NCBI GenBank assembly: GCA_001513285.1
Contig: LFTI01000033.1
Coordinates: 20,510 to 56,657, forward strand
Length of the DNA stretch: 36,148 nucleotides
Reading direction: 5' to 3'
From: Rikenellaceae bacterium DTU049
GTDB lineage: Bacteria > Bacteroidota > Bacteroidia > Bacteroidales > DTU049
Shown here: piece after piece, positions 17,754-27,175 of the stretch
Position numbering within the stretch: the first letter of the stretch is position 1
Layout: each line of letters starts with the position of its first letter
Position numbers and translations under genes: made by a program
The notes under the pieces: model-generated
What the model was told of the DNA's origin: nothing
Database searches by the model: none
The model's input: only the letters and a program-made list of their open reading frames with translations

Positions 17754-19337
17754 ATGAAAAAAACAAGTATTATCTTATTTCTAATGGTCATATTAGTGCC
17801 ATTAGTTAGTTATTCTCAACCAAGTATTAATGATCCTTTTTTCGATCAAGTAAGTTATAGAGGAGCTTTCGATGATCAAGATGATTGGACAAGTGGCTGG
17901 GCTAATTGGGATCCTCAAAATACAAATTATCCAGTTACTACGCAAACTATTAGTGGTGAAATTACTAGTAATACAACTTGGACTAATGACAATGTTTATT
18001 TATTGCAAGGATTTGTATATGTAGTTAATGGTGTTACTCTAACTATACAACCTGGTACTATTATTCGTGGTGACAAAAATAGCAAAGGTACTTTAATTAT
18101 AGAACGTGGTGCTAAATTAATAGCTCAAGGTACTGCTAGTGAGCCCATTGTATTTACATCTAATCAGTCTGCTGGCTCTCGAAATTATGGAGATTGGGGT
18201 GGAGTGATAATCTGTGGCAATGCAAAAATAAATGTGCCAGGTGGTGAAGCTCAGATAGAAGGTGGGCCTCGTAGTTATTATGGTGGCACAAATGATAACG
18301 ATAATAGTGGTATTTTAAAATATTTAAGAATAGAATTCCCTGGTATCCCATTCCAACCTGATAAAGAAATCAATGGGTTAACTATGGGTGGTGTAGGCAA
18401 AAATACTACTATTGACTATATACAGGTATCATATAGTGGTGATGATGCTTACGAATGGTTTGGTGGTTGTGTGAATGCTAAACATTTAATTACTCTTGGT
18501 AGCTGGGATGATGATTTTGATACAGATTATGGATTTTCTGGTATGATACAATATGCAGTAGCACTACGTGAACCCAATATAGCAGACGTGAGTGGTTCTA
18601 ATGCTTTCGAAAGTGATAATGACGCTAGCGGTTCTACTAATACACCTCAAACTTCTGCTGTTTTTTCAAATATATCTATTTTCGGTCCTAAAAAACATGC
18701 TTCTACCACAATCAACAGCAATTACAAGCGTGCTATGCATCTTCGCAGAAATACTGGCATTGACATATATAATTCTATTTTTATAGGTTGGCAAGATGGA
18801 TTAATGATTGATGGGTCTGCATGCGAATCCAATTCAAACAATAGTATTCTAAACATCAAATATGTTACTATGGCTGCTATGGCTGGGAACTATTTCGCTA
18901 CTGCTAGTGGCTCAACTTTCGACATTCACTCTTGGTTTCTAACTACTTCATTTAATAATGATACTCTTAGTTCTTATGCTCCTCTACTAATAAGAGATCC
19001 TTATAATTATTCTAATCCAGATTTTAGACTACATAGTAACAGTCCATTATTAAATAATTCAGGTTTTGTAGGAATTAACGAAAATGACTTTTCAGGTATT
19101 AATGTATCTCTATATCCTAATCCTGTAAATGATATTTTAAATATTCATTTTCAGAATAACGTCGATAAAGCATCAGTACAAATATTAGATATTATGGGGC
19201 GAATCTTATACAATGAAGTATTATTTGATATTAATAATGATTTAATTATCAACACAGCTAGCTTGCCATCAGGCACTTATATCATTAGAGTTATCAATAG
19301 TAATGATTTATTACAAAAATCCTTCATAAAACTATAA
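17754..19337 (+). CDS. Secreted beta-helix-like protein with T9SS type A sorting domain
   Basis: A 527-residue exported protein. The ATG at 17754 gives a clean signal peptide (MKKTSIILFLMVILVPLVSY); the longer frame from 17709 would begin inside the palindrome. The body has right-handed beta-helix character: GVTLTIQPGTIIRGDKNSKG, LIIERGAKLIAQGTASEPI, then GDWGGVIICGNAKIN and Gly/Asn/Asp-rich turns. The C-terminus (about 450-527) is a T9SS CTD: LYPNPVNDILNI, ILDIMGRILYNE, LPSGTYIIRV and a final KSFIKL. It is probably moved by PorV and cut by PorU. A strong terminator follows. It precedes a TonB receptor on the same strand, a pairing I believe is common in Bacteroidota, though IS debris now lies between them. 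The substrate is unknown. Confidence 0.85.
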   Translation: MKKTSIILFLMVILVPLVSYSQPSINDPFFDQVSYRGAFDDQDDWTSGWANWDPQNTNYPVTTQTISGEITSNTTWTNDNVYLLQGFVYVVNGVTLTIQPGTIIRGDKNSKGTLIIERGAKLIAQGTASEPIVFTSNQSAGSRNYGDWGGVIICGNAKINVPGGEAQIEGGPRSYYGGTNDNDNSGILKYLRIEFPGIPFQPDKEINGLTMGGVGKNTTIDYIQVSYSGDDAYEWFGGCVNAKHLITLGSWDDDFDTDYGFSGMIQYAVALREPNIADVSGSNAFESDNDASGSTNTPQTSAVFSNISIFGPKKHASTTINSNYKRAMHLRRNTGIDIYNSIFIGWQDGLMIDGSACESNSNNSILNIKYVTMAAMAGNYFATASGSTFDIHSWFLTTSFNNDTLSSYAPLLIRDPYNYSNPDFRLHSNSPLLNNSGFVGINENDFSGINVSLYPNPVNDILNIHFQNNVDKASVQILDIMGRILYNEVLFDINNDLIINTASLPSGTYIIRVINSNDLLQKSFIKL

Positions 19338-19362
19338 TTCTTTTTATTTTTATTACAACAAA

Positions 19363-19391
19363 GATGGGGCGAATTACAAATTCGCTCCATC
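19363..19391 (+). terminator. Rho-independent terminator of the beta-helix protein gene
   Basis: GATGGGGCGAAT and ATTCGCTCCATC form a 12-base stem with one G-T pair and a 5-base loop, 25 bases past the stop codon. It is followed by the T-rich TCATTATTTTTATTTT. Confidence 0.85.
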
Positions 19392-19434
19392 TCATTATTT
19401 TTATTTTGCAAATTGTGATATTTATATTTCTTTA

Positions 19435-19995
19435 TTGAATTAGGCGTTTAAGTAATAATCATTTTATATGGGCAAGGCTTTGCTTGAACCATTTTGTTTA
19501 ACAGATTATCAAATATATTTATATTCATTAATTGCCGATTAAATCTATTTGTATATTCTTCTATGTAAGCTTGCAAAGGTTCTACATGATTATTTATAGC
19601 CCACAACCATCCTTTAAAACCCATTGTTACTCTATGCATCTCTGGAAAAATTTTTCCTTTTTACCTGAATCTACTTGTATATTTGCTTTTCTATCTATAG
19701 TTTCTCTTATAAAACTTCCTAATTCTTTTGAATTACTCCTCTCTATAACCTTCCGATATACTCTACTAACTCCCTTATTTCTTCTTTCCTCTACAAAATT
19801 TATTGTTACCACTCCTAGAACACACATACCCATTACCCATTTGAGCTGTGATAAATATTCCATGCAGGCTTCATCATCTGGAAATCTCTGCTGAAATTCA
19901 AATATCGTTATACTTTCATATTTCTTATTCAGATTTAAATTTTTTATTTCTGCAAATTTACTCTTTTACTCTTATTATCAAATCTCCTAATTTAA
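19435..19995 (-). mobile_element. Decayed IS1595-family insertion sequence with both terminal repeats
   Basis: The left terminal repeat (19435-19458) contains GGCGTTTAAGTAATAA. The complement of the right one (19972-19995) contains GGAGATTTGATAATAA, matching it at about 18 of 24 positions over the full length. Between them lies an internally deleted transposase gene (19448-19947). An intact element of this type would be roughly 1 kb; about half is missing. The left repeat is identical to 257-280 at the window start. No clear target duplication is visible. It fills most of the gap between the beta-helix protein and the TonB receptor. Confidence 0.8.
19448..19947 (-). pseudogene. Internally deleted, frameshifted IS1595-type transposase
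   Basis: The N-terminal part reads KNLNLNKKYESITIFEFQQR then FPDDEACMEYLSQLKW, a typical IS1595 start, but the ATG is now ATA (19945-19947). The zinc-ribbon and first catalytic region are gone. The frame jumps straight to VLGVVTINFVEERRNKGVSR and FIRETIDRKANIQVDSG. A frameshift in the A/T run near 19645-19655 then separates the end: FPEMHRVTMGFKGWLWAINN and YIEEYTNRFNRQLM to the stop inside the left terminal repeat. Start loss, deletion and frameshift make it dead. It is a different subgroup from the transposase at 23113. Confidence 0.85.
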
Positions 19996-20078
19996 TAAAA
20001 ATATTTTGTTTAACAATTTTTTAATATTAGATAATAATTTAAAAATATTAATTTAAAATTAAGGTTACCTTGGTGTTA

Positions 20079-20086
20079 TACTTTTG
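20079..20086 (+). promoter_or_regulatory. -7 box of the TonB-dependent receptor gene
   Basis: TACTTTTG fits TAnnTTTG and lies only 9 bases before the ATG at 20096, so the leader would be very short. No -33 TTTG is found at the right distance. Confidence 0.45.
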
Positions 20087-20095
20087 TAAAAAAAT

Positions 20096-22885
20096 ATGAA
20101 TAAAGCTTTAAATTTTTACCTGCGTTACATTATTATTGCACTTGCAATATTATTTTCTAATTTAGCAATAGGACAAAACCTGAGTGGTTACATTTTAGAC
20201 AATTCTAGCAAAGAACCTATTCCATTTGTAAATATTAGAATTAATCATAGTAATAAAGGTGGAACTACAGATTTCGATGGTAAATTTTTAATAAATAATT
20301 GTAATGTAAATGATACATTATATATATCAGCTATTGGTTATCAATCTTTAGTTATTAAATTTTCAGAAATACCTGCTAATCAAACAAATAATTTCACAAT
20401 ATATTTATCTAAGCAAAATGAGATTTTAGAAACAATAGAAATAAAAAGTACAAAGATTGATAATAATCAAATAGCTTTATTAAATAGCATCAAAAATAAT
20501 ACTATCATTACTACGGGTGTGTCTCAAGAAATAATAGCTAAATACAAAGAGTCCTCAAGTACAGATGTAGTTAAGAGGCTACCAGGCATAACAATGCAAG
20601 ATCAATTTATTATAGTCAGAGGATTAAGTGCTAGATACAATAATATTTATCTAAATGATGTAAAAGCACCTAGTATGGAAGCTGATCAGAGGAGTTTCTC
20701 TTTTGATCTTATTCCTGCTCAATTCATTGATTACATACACATTTATAAATCTCCTTTTTCTGATTTTAGCTCAATATTTGGTGGAGCTTTAGTAGAAATA
20801 AAGTTAAGAGAAGAATTCGATAAGAATTCATTTACCTTTTCTCTCGGTCAGTCTATTAATCCATTTACTACATTTAAAGATTTTCAATATTATGGAGAAA
20901 ATAATACTTTGTTTTTACCTATAAAAAACATTTTTTCCCTTCCTAGCAATTTCCCTCCTTCATTGATTAATAGTACTAATGAGAATAGATTACAATTAGA
21001 TAAAACCTTAAATAGGTTGTGGTATCCTACGACTACTATAGCACCAACAAATACAAATTTATCTTTAACATATTCTTTGCATAAAAAATTTAAAAAAGTT
21101 GACCTTTATAGTAATTTAATGCTATATAGCAATTCTAATTTTGCAAAAACAACTTTTGAGAAAGCTGGTTATAATAGTTACAATACATTTTTAGATAAGC
21201 CAGATACTAATTTTTATTTTCTAGATACAACCTATGAATCCAGATATATGAATAGTGCTTTAGCTACTATCAATACCTTGTTTAACAATAATAGCATTAA
21301 CTTAATTGTATTATTCACAGATATAACTACAGACAAAGTTACTTGGAGAGAAGGTAAAGATTATTATGGAGGCATAAATATTCGAGGTAATGAGATGTTA
21401 TACAAAAAAAGAAATATTTTATTAAGTGAATTATTTGGAAAACATAAATTAGGTAAAAATACAGATATACATTGGTTTGGAGGAATCACTTCTACGACGA
21501 TGCTGCAGCCAGACAATAAAAGATTGACTTGGGTCAGAAATGATCAACAAGATAATGATAGCTATGGACAATATGCTCTTAATTTTATGTTTACTGCTAA
21601 TCCTGCAATGTCTGGAAGATTATTTCAAGAATTACATGAAAATGAATATAGTGCTGGGGCAAAGTTAATTCAATCTATAAACATTAATGATGAAGAAGGT
21701 AATATAAACTTCGGATTATTTGCTAGCAAACTTTCTAGAAATTTCGAAGCAAGAAATTTCGGTTATAGAATATCTAATGTGATGCAGTTTGATTGGGATA
21801 TAACATATTTGCCTGTAGAACAGATATTTACTGATGATTACATCAATGCGTCAAATGGTATTATACTAGATGAAACTACAAATCCTAGCGATTCATATAC
21901 TGCTGATGAAACAAACTATTCTATTTATATTGCATGGCAGCAAAAGCTACATAGATTTTCATGGTATTTGGGTTTGAGAGCAGAGTATAACACTATGAGA
22001 CTAAATTCATATACTACAGATGCTACTAATCCTCCAATGGATGAAGATAAAGTAAATTACGAAAATCCTATACTGTTTTTTAGTCCTTCATTTGCAGTAG
22101 GCTATGATATTAACGAAAAAATGAAAATCAAATTCAATTTTGGAAGAACATATGATAAACCACAATTTAGAGAAATAGCACCATATGCATATTATGATTA
22201 CGAAGCCAAAGGAGTGATAATAGGCAATCCTGACTTGAGAAATGCTACAATAAATCATTTCAACCTACGATATGAATATTATTTCTCTATGTATGAAATT
22301 TTTTCATTTGATGTTTTTTACAAAACCTTTCAAAATGCTATTGAATATAAAATTATACCAGCAGGCACTGGTTTACAATATTCATATCAAAATGTTCCTA
22401 ATGCTACTGCAATAGGAATAGAAACAGAAATGCATAAAAAAATATTACCATGGATGTTTGCTATTGCTAATGTTTCTTTTATAAAAAGTAATGTAATGTT
22501 TAAAAATGAAAGTATAGAAAACGATAGAATGCTACAAGGCCAATCTCCCTATGTAATAAATGGTGGATTATTTTTTCAATTTGATTCTTTAGACCTACAA
22601 GCGAGTATATTATATAATGTTTTTGGCAAACGTATAACTTTTGTAGGAGATCCATATACTAATAACCCAGACATTTATGAACTGCCCTATCATAATCTAA
22701 AAATTAATATTTCCAAAACATTTGCTAAAAAATTTATGATTGATTTTCAAATTAATAATATTTTAGGAAGTAGTAAAGAATTCATACAAATAGAAAAATC
22801 AAATACTGGCGAAGATGTTATATTGATTACAGAAAAAAGCAATATTCCCAGAATATATAGCTTTAAATTCACCTTAAAAATATAA
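20096..22885 (+). CDS. TonB-dependent outer-membrane receptor
   Basis: An outer-membrane transporter powered by TonB. A signal peptide runs to about residue 26. The carboxypeptidase-D regulatory-like domain (about 29-108) has GYILDNSSKEPIPFVNIRI, GTTDFDGKF and ISAIGYQSL. The plug (about 130-235) has VVKRLPGITMQDQFIIVRGL and YNNIYLNDVKAPS. The beta-barrel extends to a terminal strand RIYSFKFTLKI, and 929 residues is typical. No SusD partner is adjacent, so a glycan-utilisation system is not indicated. The neighbouring secreted protein (17754) is the most likely functional partner. The substrate is unknown. Confidence 0.9.
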   Translation: MNKALNFYLRYIIIALAILFSNLAIGQNLSGYILDNSSKEPIPFVNIRINHSNKGGTTDFDGKFLINNCNVNDTLYISAIGYQSLVIKFSEIPANQTNNFTIYLSKQNEILETIEIKSTKIDNNQIALLNSIKNNTIITTGVSQEIIAKYKESSSTDVVKRLPGITMQDQFIIVRGLSARYNNIYLNDVKAPSMEADQRSFSFDLIPAQFIDYIHIYKSPFSDFSSIFGGALVEIKLREEFDKNSFTFSLGQSINPFTTFKDFQYYGENNTLFLPIKNIFSLPSNFPPSLINSTNENRLQLDKTLNRLWYPTTTIAPTNTNLSLTYSLHKKFKKVDLYSNLMLYSNSNFAKTTFEKAGYNSYNTFLDKPDTNFYFLDTTYESRYMNSALATINTLFNNNSINLIVLFTDITTDKVTWREGKDYYGGINIRGNEMLYKKRNILLSELFGKHKLGKNTDIHWFGGITSTTMLQPDNKRLTWVRNDQQDNDSYGQYALNFMFTANPAMSGRLFQELHENEYSAGAKLIQSININDEEGNINFGLFASKLSRNFEARNFGYRISNVMQFDWDITYLPVEQIFTDDYINASNGIILDETTNPSDSYTADETNYSIYIAWQQKLHRFSWYLGLRAEYNTMRLNSYTTDATNPPMDEDKVNYENPILFFSPSFAVGYDINEKMKIKFNFGRTYDKPQFREIAPYAYYDYEAKGVIIGNPDLRNATINHFNLRYEYYFSMYEIFSFDVFYKTFQNAIEYKIIPAGTGLQYSYQNVPNATAIGIETEMHKKILPWMFAIANVSFIKSNVMFKNESIENDRMLQGQSPYVINGGLFFQFDSLDLQASILYNVFGKRITFVGDPYTNNPDIYELPYHNLKINISKTFAKKFMIDFQINNILGSSKEFIQIEKSNTGEDVILITEKSNIPRIYSFKFTLKI

Positions 22886-22938
22886 TCTCCTCAAAAAAAT
22901 ATTGGCATAAAATTTTTATATTCATTCCATAATCTAAT

Positions 22939-22988
22939 TACTTTTGTGCTATCTGAAAAAAGAAAACCGAGAGTTGATTTTAGATAGC
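22939..22988 (+). other. Promoter-like box followed by a hairpin in the receptor-transposase gap
   Basis: TACTTTTG (22939-22946) fits the -7 consensus. GCTATCT (22948-22954) pairs with AGATAGC (22982-22988) directly after it. There is no reading frame. It could be a short non-coding transcript or the residue of a lost gene; evidence is thin. Confidence 0.2.
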
Positions 22989-23112
22989 GAAAGACTAAAC
23001 AATATCATATTATTAAAAAAGGTGTTAAAAAAAGATCTATTAAATAGAATTAATCTAATATAAAGTTAAGATATGTAAAGGAGAGTTTGTTTTAAATTTT
23101 TTTCAAAAACAT

Positions 23113-24120
23113 TTAAATGTTATAGATTAAATATGTTGATGACATCAGATCACTATACCGCTCCCATGCCCGCCTATCCGACGCCGCCAAATTCAACAAT
23201 CTCCCTGTATCTTCTATAATCTTATCCGCCAGATACTTACCTCTCACAACAAACCACATTATATAGTTTGTTAAATACTTTGTAGCTACTCCTCGAAACT
23301 TATAATATATCCAACCAACAAAATCTGTTATCTTCTTATGAATAGTTGATACACTGTATATACCTTTCTTCATCTTATTTTTATTAGTTATTTCTTTGTG
23401 TTTTATATGCTCAGCAGTTACAGTCTTAAAAGCTTTTTTATCACTACCGCATACAACTGAATTCTCAGATATCCTATATTTTAGAAAATCTGATATATGT
23501 TCTGCCTGCACTCTTTTATCTTCTAATTTTTTGAAAAGTATATTCCCACTTCTATCTGTGGCTGCTATTACTGCCACTTTCATTGGCTTCTTTTTCTTTA
23601 GCTTTTTTAATTCTTTCTTGTCACGCTTCTTTTTGCCTTTTTCGGAATAATTCATTAGCAATTCCTCTAATTCTACTATCCCGAAGAAATTTACATTGTC
23701 TTCAAAAGATTGCAAAGCACACAATATTCGGTGTCGCCAAAAGAAACTCGTTGTGAGACTTATGCGCGCAATTCTAGCACACTCTCTCAAGCTCATGCCA
23801 GCACTCATACATTTGATATATTCTAACATTTTGCCCTTTTCATGAACCCCATACATAAAAGTGCCAGTGGTAACTCTGAATTGTCTTCCACAGTTTTTGC
23901 AACGGTAGTTTTGCACTCCGCTTTGCAAACCGTTTTTAATTACATGGCTGCTATTGCAATCTGGACAAAGTACGCCAGTAGACATTGCTTTGATTTCTTG
24001 ATAATCGACGACATCTTTGCCTTCTTGGATCATCTCATCATAGAGATTATCGTATAATTTACGTGTCCCCTCTTTGGTAAGAGCAAAGACTTCTGTGGGA
24101 TTTTCAAATAGTTTCTTCAT
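23113..24120 (-). CDS. IS1595-like transposase, full length
   Basis: A DDE-type transposase of 335 residues from the ATG at 24118-24120; a GTG two codons earlier is less likely. A zinc ribbon (CPDCNSSHVIKNG ... RCKNCGRQF) near residues 52-83 is followed by a helix-turn-helix (SLRECARIARISLTTSFFWR). Then comes an RNase H-like core with IVELEEL, a very Lys-rich loop (GKKKRDKKELKKLKKKK), AATDRSGN, VVCGSDKKAF and GWIYYKFRGVATKYL. The first catalytic position reads Glu (ELEE) where relatives I know have Asp (EIDE). The gene is intact and sits between the TonB receptor and obgE. I could not fix its terminal repeats confidently. A 3' fragment of a near copy is at 17404-17544. Confidence 0.85.
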   Translation of the reverse strand: MKKLFENPTEVFALTKEGTRKLYDNLYDEMIQEGKDVVDYQEIKAMSTGVLCPDCNSSHVIKNGLQSGVQNYRCKNCGRQFRVTTGTFMYGVHEKGKMLEYIKCMSAGMSLRECARIARISLTTSFFWRHRILCALQSFEDNVNFFGIVELEELLMNYSEKGKKKRDKKELKKLKKKKPMKVAVIAATDRSGNILFKKLEDKRVQAEHISDFLKYRISENSVVCGSDKKAFKTVTAEHIKHKEITNKNKMKKGIYSVSTIHKKITDFVGWIYYKFRGVATKYLTNYIMWFVVRGKYLADKIIEDTGRLLNLAASDRRAWERYSDLMSSTYLIYNI

Positions 24121-24136
24121 ATGCACAAAATTTTTG

Positions 24137-24144
24137 CAAATATA
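24137..24144 (-). promoter_or_regulatory. -7 box of the IS1595-like transposase
   Basis: TATATTTG on the minus strand fits TAnnTTTG, 16 bases upstream of the transposase ATG. Confidence 0.4.
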
Positions 24145-24293
24145 AAAAGATTTTACAATGTAAACTTTATTTTTAATAACATTTATTACTGTTTCTTCAC
24201 ACCCTCATCATTACAACTTTCCACCTTAATCAGCTATTTCAAATCTCAACATCAATTTGTTAACATTACAATTAATGACTTAAATAAATTTTG

Positions 24294-24301
24294 TAATTTT
24301 G
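24294..24301 (+). promoter_or_regulatory. -7 box of obgE
   Basis: TAATTTTG fits TAnnTTTG and lies 35 bases before the obgE ATG. The -33 element is not recognisable. Confidence 0.45.
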
Positions 24302-24336
24302 CTTTTTGTTTTAATTATTAAATTAGTGTAAGAATA

Positions 24337-25332
24337 ATGGCGGGCGAAGGGAATTTTATTGATTTTATCAAAATATATTGTCAATCTGGCAAAGGTGGTG
24401 CTGGCTCTGTGCATTTTCGTAGAGAAAAATATATACCAAAGGGAGGTCCAGATGGTGGTGATGGTGGTAGAGGTGGGCATGTTATCGTAAAAGGGAATAA
24501 AAATTTATGGACTTTGCTTCATCTCAGATATACAAAAGTGGTAAAAGCTGAAGATGGCCAAGCAGGTGTTGGTAAACTCATGACTGGGGCTCAAGGGAAA
24601 GATGCTATAATTGAAGTTCCTCTTGGTACAGTGATAAAAAATGCTGACACTGGTCAAATAATTTATGAAATAAACGAGGATGCTCAAGAGTTTATCCTAT
24701 TGCATGGTGGTAGAGGCGGCAAAGGAAATAATTTTTTTAAAAGTTCTACTAGACAAGCTCCTAAATTTGCTCAACCAGGTGAAGATAATGAGGCTGGTAT
24801 TTTTATTTTCGAATTAAAATTATTAGCAGATGTAGGTTTAGTGGGATTTCCCAATGCTGGTAAAAGTACGCTACTCTCTGTAATTTCTGCAGCCAAACCT
24901 CAAATAGCTGATTATCCTTTTACTACGTTAGTACCTCAGCTTGGTGTAGTGCCTTATAGAGATTTTAGATCTTTTACTATAGCAGATATACCTGGTATAA
25001 TAGAAGGGGCGAGTGAAGGTAAAGGATTAGGATTAAGGTTTCTAAGGCATATTGAAAGGAATAGTGTTTTGTTATTTATGATACCTATTACCTCTCCAGA
25101 TCCTCATAGAGAGTATCAAACTTTATTAAATGAACTTGAAAAATATAATCCTGTTTTATTATTGAAAAAACGTATTATAGCTATTACTAAAGTTGATACT
25201 GTAGATGAAAATGAACTTTTGGAGGCTAAACAAAAATTTGCTGATTTAAGTCCTATATTTATTTCTTCTATTACTGGATATGGCATTCAAGAGCTTAAAG
25301 ATAAATTGTGGACTACATTAAATAGTGAATAA
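24337..25332 (+). CDS. obgE: Obg-family GTPase, ribosome assembly
   Basis: An essential GTPase acting in late 50S ribosome assembly and stress control. The glycine-rich Obg fold fills residues 1-158 ([25 protein letters not shown]). The G domain follows with P-loop GFPNAGKS at 170-177, switch region [16 protein letters not shown] as G3 and ITKVD as G4 (Thr in place of the common Asn). No extra C-terminal domain is present, as usual in this phylum, and 331 residues is normal. It starts a plus-strand run with thiL, the nitroreductase and GH3 genes, but the 80-base gap to thiL allows separate transcription. Confidence 0.97.
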   Translation: MAGEGNFIDFIKIYCQSGKGGAGSVHFRREKYIPKGGPDGGDGGRGGHVIVKGNKNLWTLLHLRYTKVVKAEDGQAGVGKLMTGAQGKDAIIEVPLGTVIKNADTGQIIYEINEDAQEFILLHGGRGGKGNNFFKSSTRQAPKFAQPGEDNEAGIFIFELKLLADVGLVGFPNAGKSTLLSVISAAKPQIADYPFTTLVPQLGVVPYRDFRSFTIADIPGIIEGASEGKGLGLRFLRHIERNSVLLFMIPITSPDPHREYQTLLNELEKYNPVLLLKKRIIAITKVDTVDENELLEAKQKFADLSPIFISSITGYGIQELKDKLWTTLNSE

Positions 25333-25412
25333 ACTTAATTTTTATTAAATTTTATTTTAAATTGTGAATCTCAATTTTTAGATTTATTACTTATTTTGCA
25401 AAAAAATATTTT

Positions 25413-26453
25413 ATGTCATTAACTCCTATCAGCAATATTGGTGAATTTTCTCTAATAGAAAAAATTGCTAAAGAAATAAAAATTTACAATCGGGAAAAAT
25501 TAATAAAAGGTATAGGTGATGATGCTGCAGTCATAGAACCTGATAGTGATAAAGTGGTAGTGATTACAAGTGATATGTTAGTAGAGAACATACATTTCGA
25601 TCTCAGTTGGATGCCTTTAAAACATTTGGGTTATAAATCTGTGGCTGTAAATCTAAGCGATGTAGTAGCCATGAATGCTACACCAGAGCATATCACTGTA
25701 ACATTAGCTATGTCTAATAGATTTACTGTAGAAGCAGTGGATGAGCTATATGAAGGTATGAGATTAGCTTGTGAAAAATATAAAATAGATATTATTGGTG
25801 GCGATATGGTTACTTCTAATCAAGGACTAATTATTTCTATAACTGCTATGGGCAGTGTTAAAAAAAATAATGTTATATATCGTTCTGGTGCTAAAGTTAA
25901 TGATTTAATCTGTGTCTCTGGTGATTTAGGTACAGCCTATGCTGGATTGTTAATATTACAAAGAGAAAAAAGAACATTTATGGCAAATCCGCACTACCAA
26001 CCTGATTTAGTAGCTTACGAGTATGCTATAGAGAAACAAATTAAGCCTGAACCTCGTTTAGATATTATCAATAAATTGAAAGAATTAAATATTCGGCCAA
26101 CAGCTATGATAGATATCAGTGATGGTCTCTCTAGTGAGTTACATCATATATGTAAGCAAAGTCATACTGGCTGTAGAATATATGAAGATCGCATACCTAT
26201 AGATATTATTGTTTCTAATATTGGTGATGAATTTGATATCTCGCCTCTAACTATGGCTCTTAATGGTGGCGAAGATTATGAGTTGCTGTTTACTATACCT
26301 CTCGATAAATATGATTTAGTTAAAAATGACAATGATATATCTGTAATAGGTCATATAACTGATGAAAATGAAGGATTGTTTTTAATAAATAATATCGGAG
26401 AAGCAATTGAGTTGAAAGCTCAAGGGTGGGATAGTTTTAATCACAATATTTAA
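25413..26453 (+). CDS. thiL: Thiamine-monophosphate kinase
   Basis: Phosphorylates thiamine phosphate to thiamine pyrophosphate with ATP, the last step of the cofactor pathway. The AIRS/PurM-like fold shows GIGDDAAVI at residues 34-42, TSDMLVENIHFDL, SVAVNLSDVVAMNA and IIGGDMVTSNQGL. The second half has AMIDISDGLSSELHHI and LNGGEDYELLF, all standard ThiL motifs. It has 346 residues, the usual length. No other thi gene and no TPP riboswitch-like structure is seen nearby, so it is a solitary copy. The nitroreductase gene begins 40 bases downstream on the same strand and may be co-transcribed. Confidence 0.96.
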   Translation: MSLTPISNIGEFSLIEKIAKEIKIYNREKLIKGIGDDAAVIEPDSDKVVVITSDMLVENIHFDLSWMPLKHLGYKSVAVNLSDVVAMNATPEHITVTLAMSNRFTVEAVDELYEGMRLACEKYKIDIIGGDMVTSNQGLIISITAMGSVKKNNVIYRSGAKVNDLICVSGDLGTAYAGLLILQREKRTFMANPHYQPDLVAYEYAIEKQIKPEPRLDIINKLKELNIRPTAMIDISDGLSSELHHICKQSHTGCRIYEDRIPIDIIVSNIGDEFDISPLTMALNGGEDYELLFTIPLDKYDLVKNDNDISVIGHITDENEGLFLINNIGEAIELKAQGWDSFNHNI

Positions 26454-26493
26454 TTATTTGACAATATAGTTGAATCAAAAAAAATTTAAAATT

Positions 26494-27003
26494 ATGGACA
26501 TTTTCACCGCATTAGAAACCAGGCGAAGTATTAGACATTATACTGGTGAGCCAATAGATGAAAATAAAATCATAGAAGCTATCAAATATGCTATGTATGC
26601 ACCTTCTGCTCATAATAGCAGATCTTGGAGATTTATTTTAACTTCAAACAAAGAACATCTATTGCAATTATCAAAAATGCATCCTTATGCTAAAATGTTA
26701 CCAGATGCTTCATGGGCAATACTTTTCTGTAATGATTTAAATGCAGAAAAAACAGAAGGTTATGGTGCTCTGAATGTAGCTGCTAGCATTGAAAATTTTT
26801 TATTAGCTATCCATGGAATGGGATTTGGTGCTGTATGGCTCGGTATTTATCCTAGAAAAGAACGTATGACTATGATGACAGATTTTTTCGATTTACCTGA
26901 TTATCTGATGCCTATAGCTCTTTGTTCTGTTGGCGTACCCCTAAATATACCTCCACAACCTAATAGATTTGAGCCAGAGAAAATATTAAAAATTTACAAA
27001 TAA
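26494..27003 (+). CDS. Nitroreductase-family flavoprotein
   Basis: An FMN-dependent oxidoreductase. The ATG at 26494 (MDIFTALETRRSIRHYT) is preferred over the in-frame TTG at 26470, since family members begin with this block. Visible motifs are RRSIRHY (FMN phosphate contact), YAMYAPSAHNSRSWRFI and GFGAVWLGIYP near residue 110, where the isoalloxazine ring is bound. At 169 residues it is of the compact type. The physiological substrate (quinones, nitro compounds, others) cannot be inferred. It lies 40 bases after thiL. Confidence 0.92.
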   Translation: MDIFTALETRRSIRHYTGEPIDENKIIEAIKYAMYAPSAHNSRSWRFILTSNKEHLLQLSKMHPYAKMLPDASWAILFCNDLNAEKTEGYGALNVAASIENFLLAIHGMGFGAVWLGIYPRKERMTMMTDFFDLPDYLMPIALCSVGVPLNIPPQPNRFEPEKILKIYK

Positions 27004-27143
27004 ATTGTTTTCATTTATTTTCTTTATTCCAAATTGTCTTTGACATTACTAAATACAACTTTATAGACGAATTACTATTATTTAAAATTCAATTATCATT
27101 CATTAAAATTTCTATGATTTATTTTCATTTTATTTGAATTTTA

Positions 27144-27151
27144 TAATTTTG
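27144..27151 (+). promoter_or_regulatory. -7 box of the GH3-family gene
   Basis: TAATTTTG fits TAnnTTTG, 24 bases upstream of the ATG at 27176. An in-frame TTG at 27134 lies before this box, so it cannot be the start of a transcript made from here; this fixes the ATG as the start. Confidence 0.5.
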
Positions 27152-27175
27152 CTAATTAAGTTTTTATTTAAACAT

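Noticed and set aside
20096-22885. SusC/SusD-type glycan utilisation locus
   Set aside because: The receptor has the N-terminal carboxypeptidase-like domain, but no SusD-like lipoprotein or clear glycoside hydrolase lies beside it.
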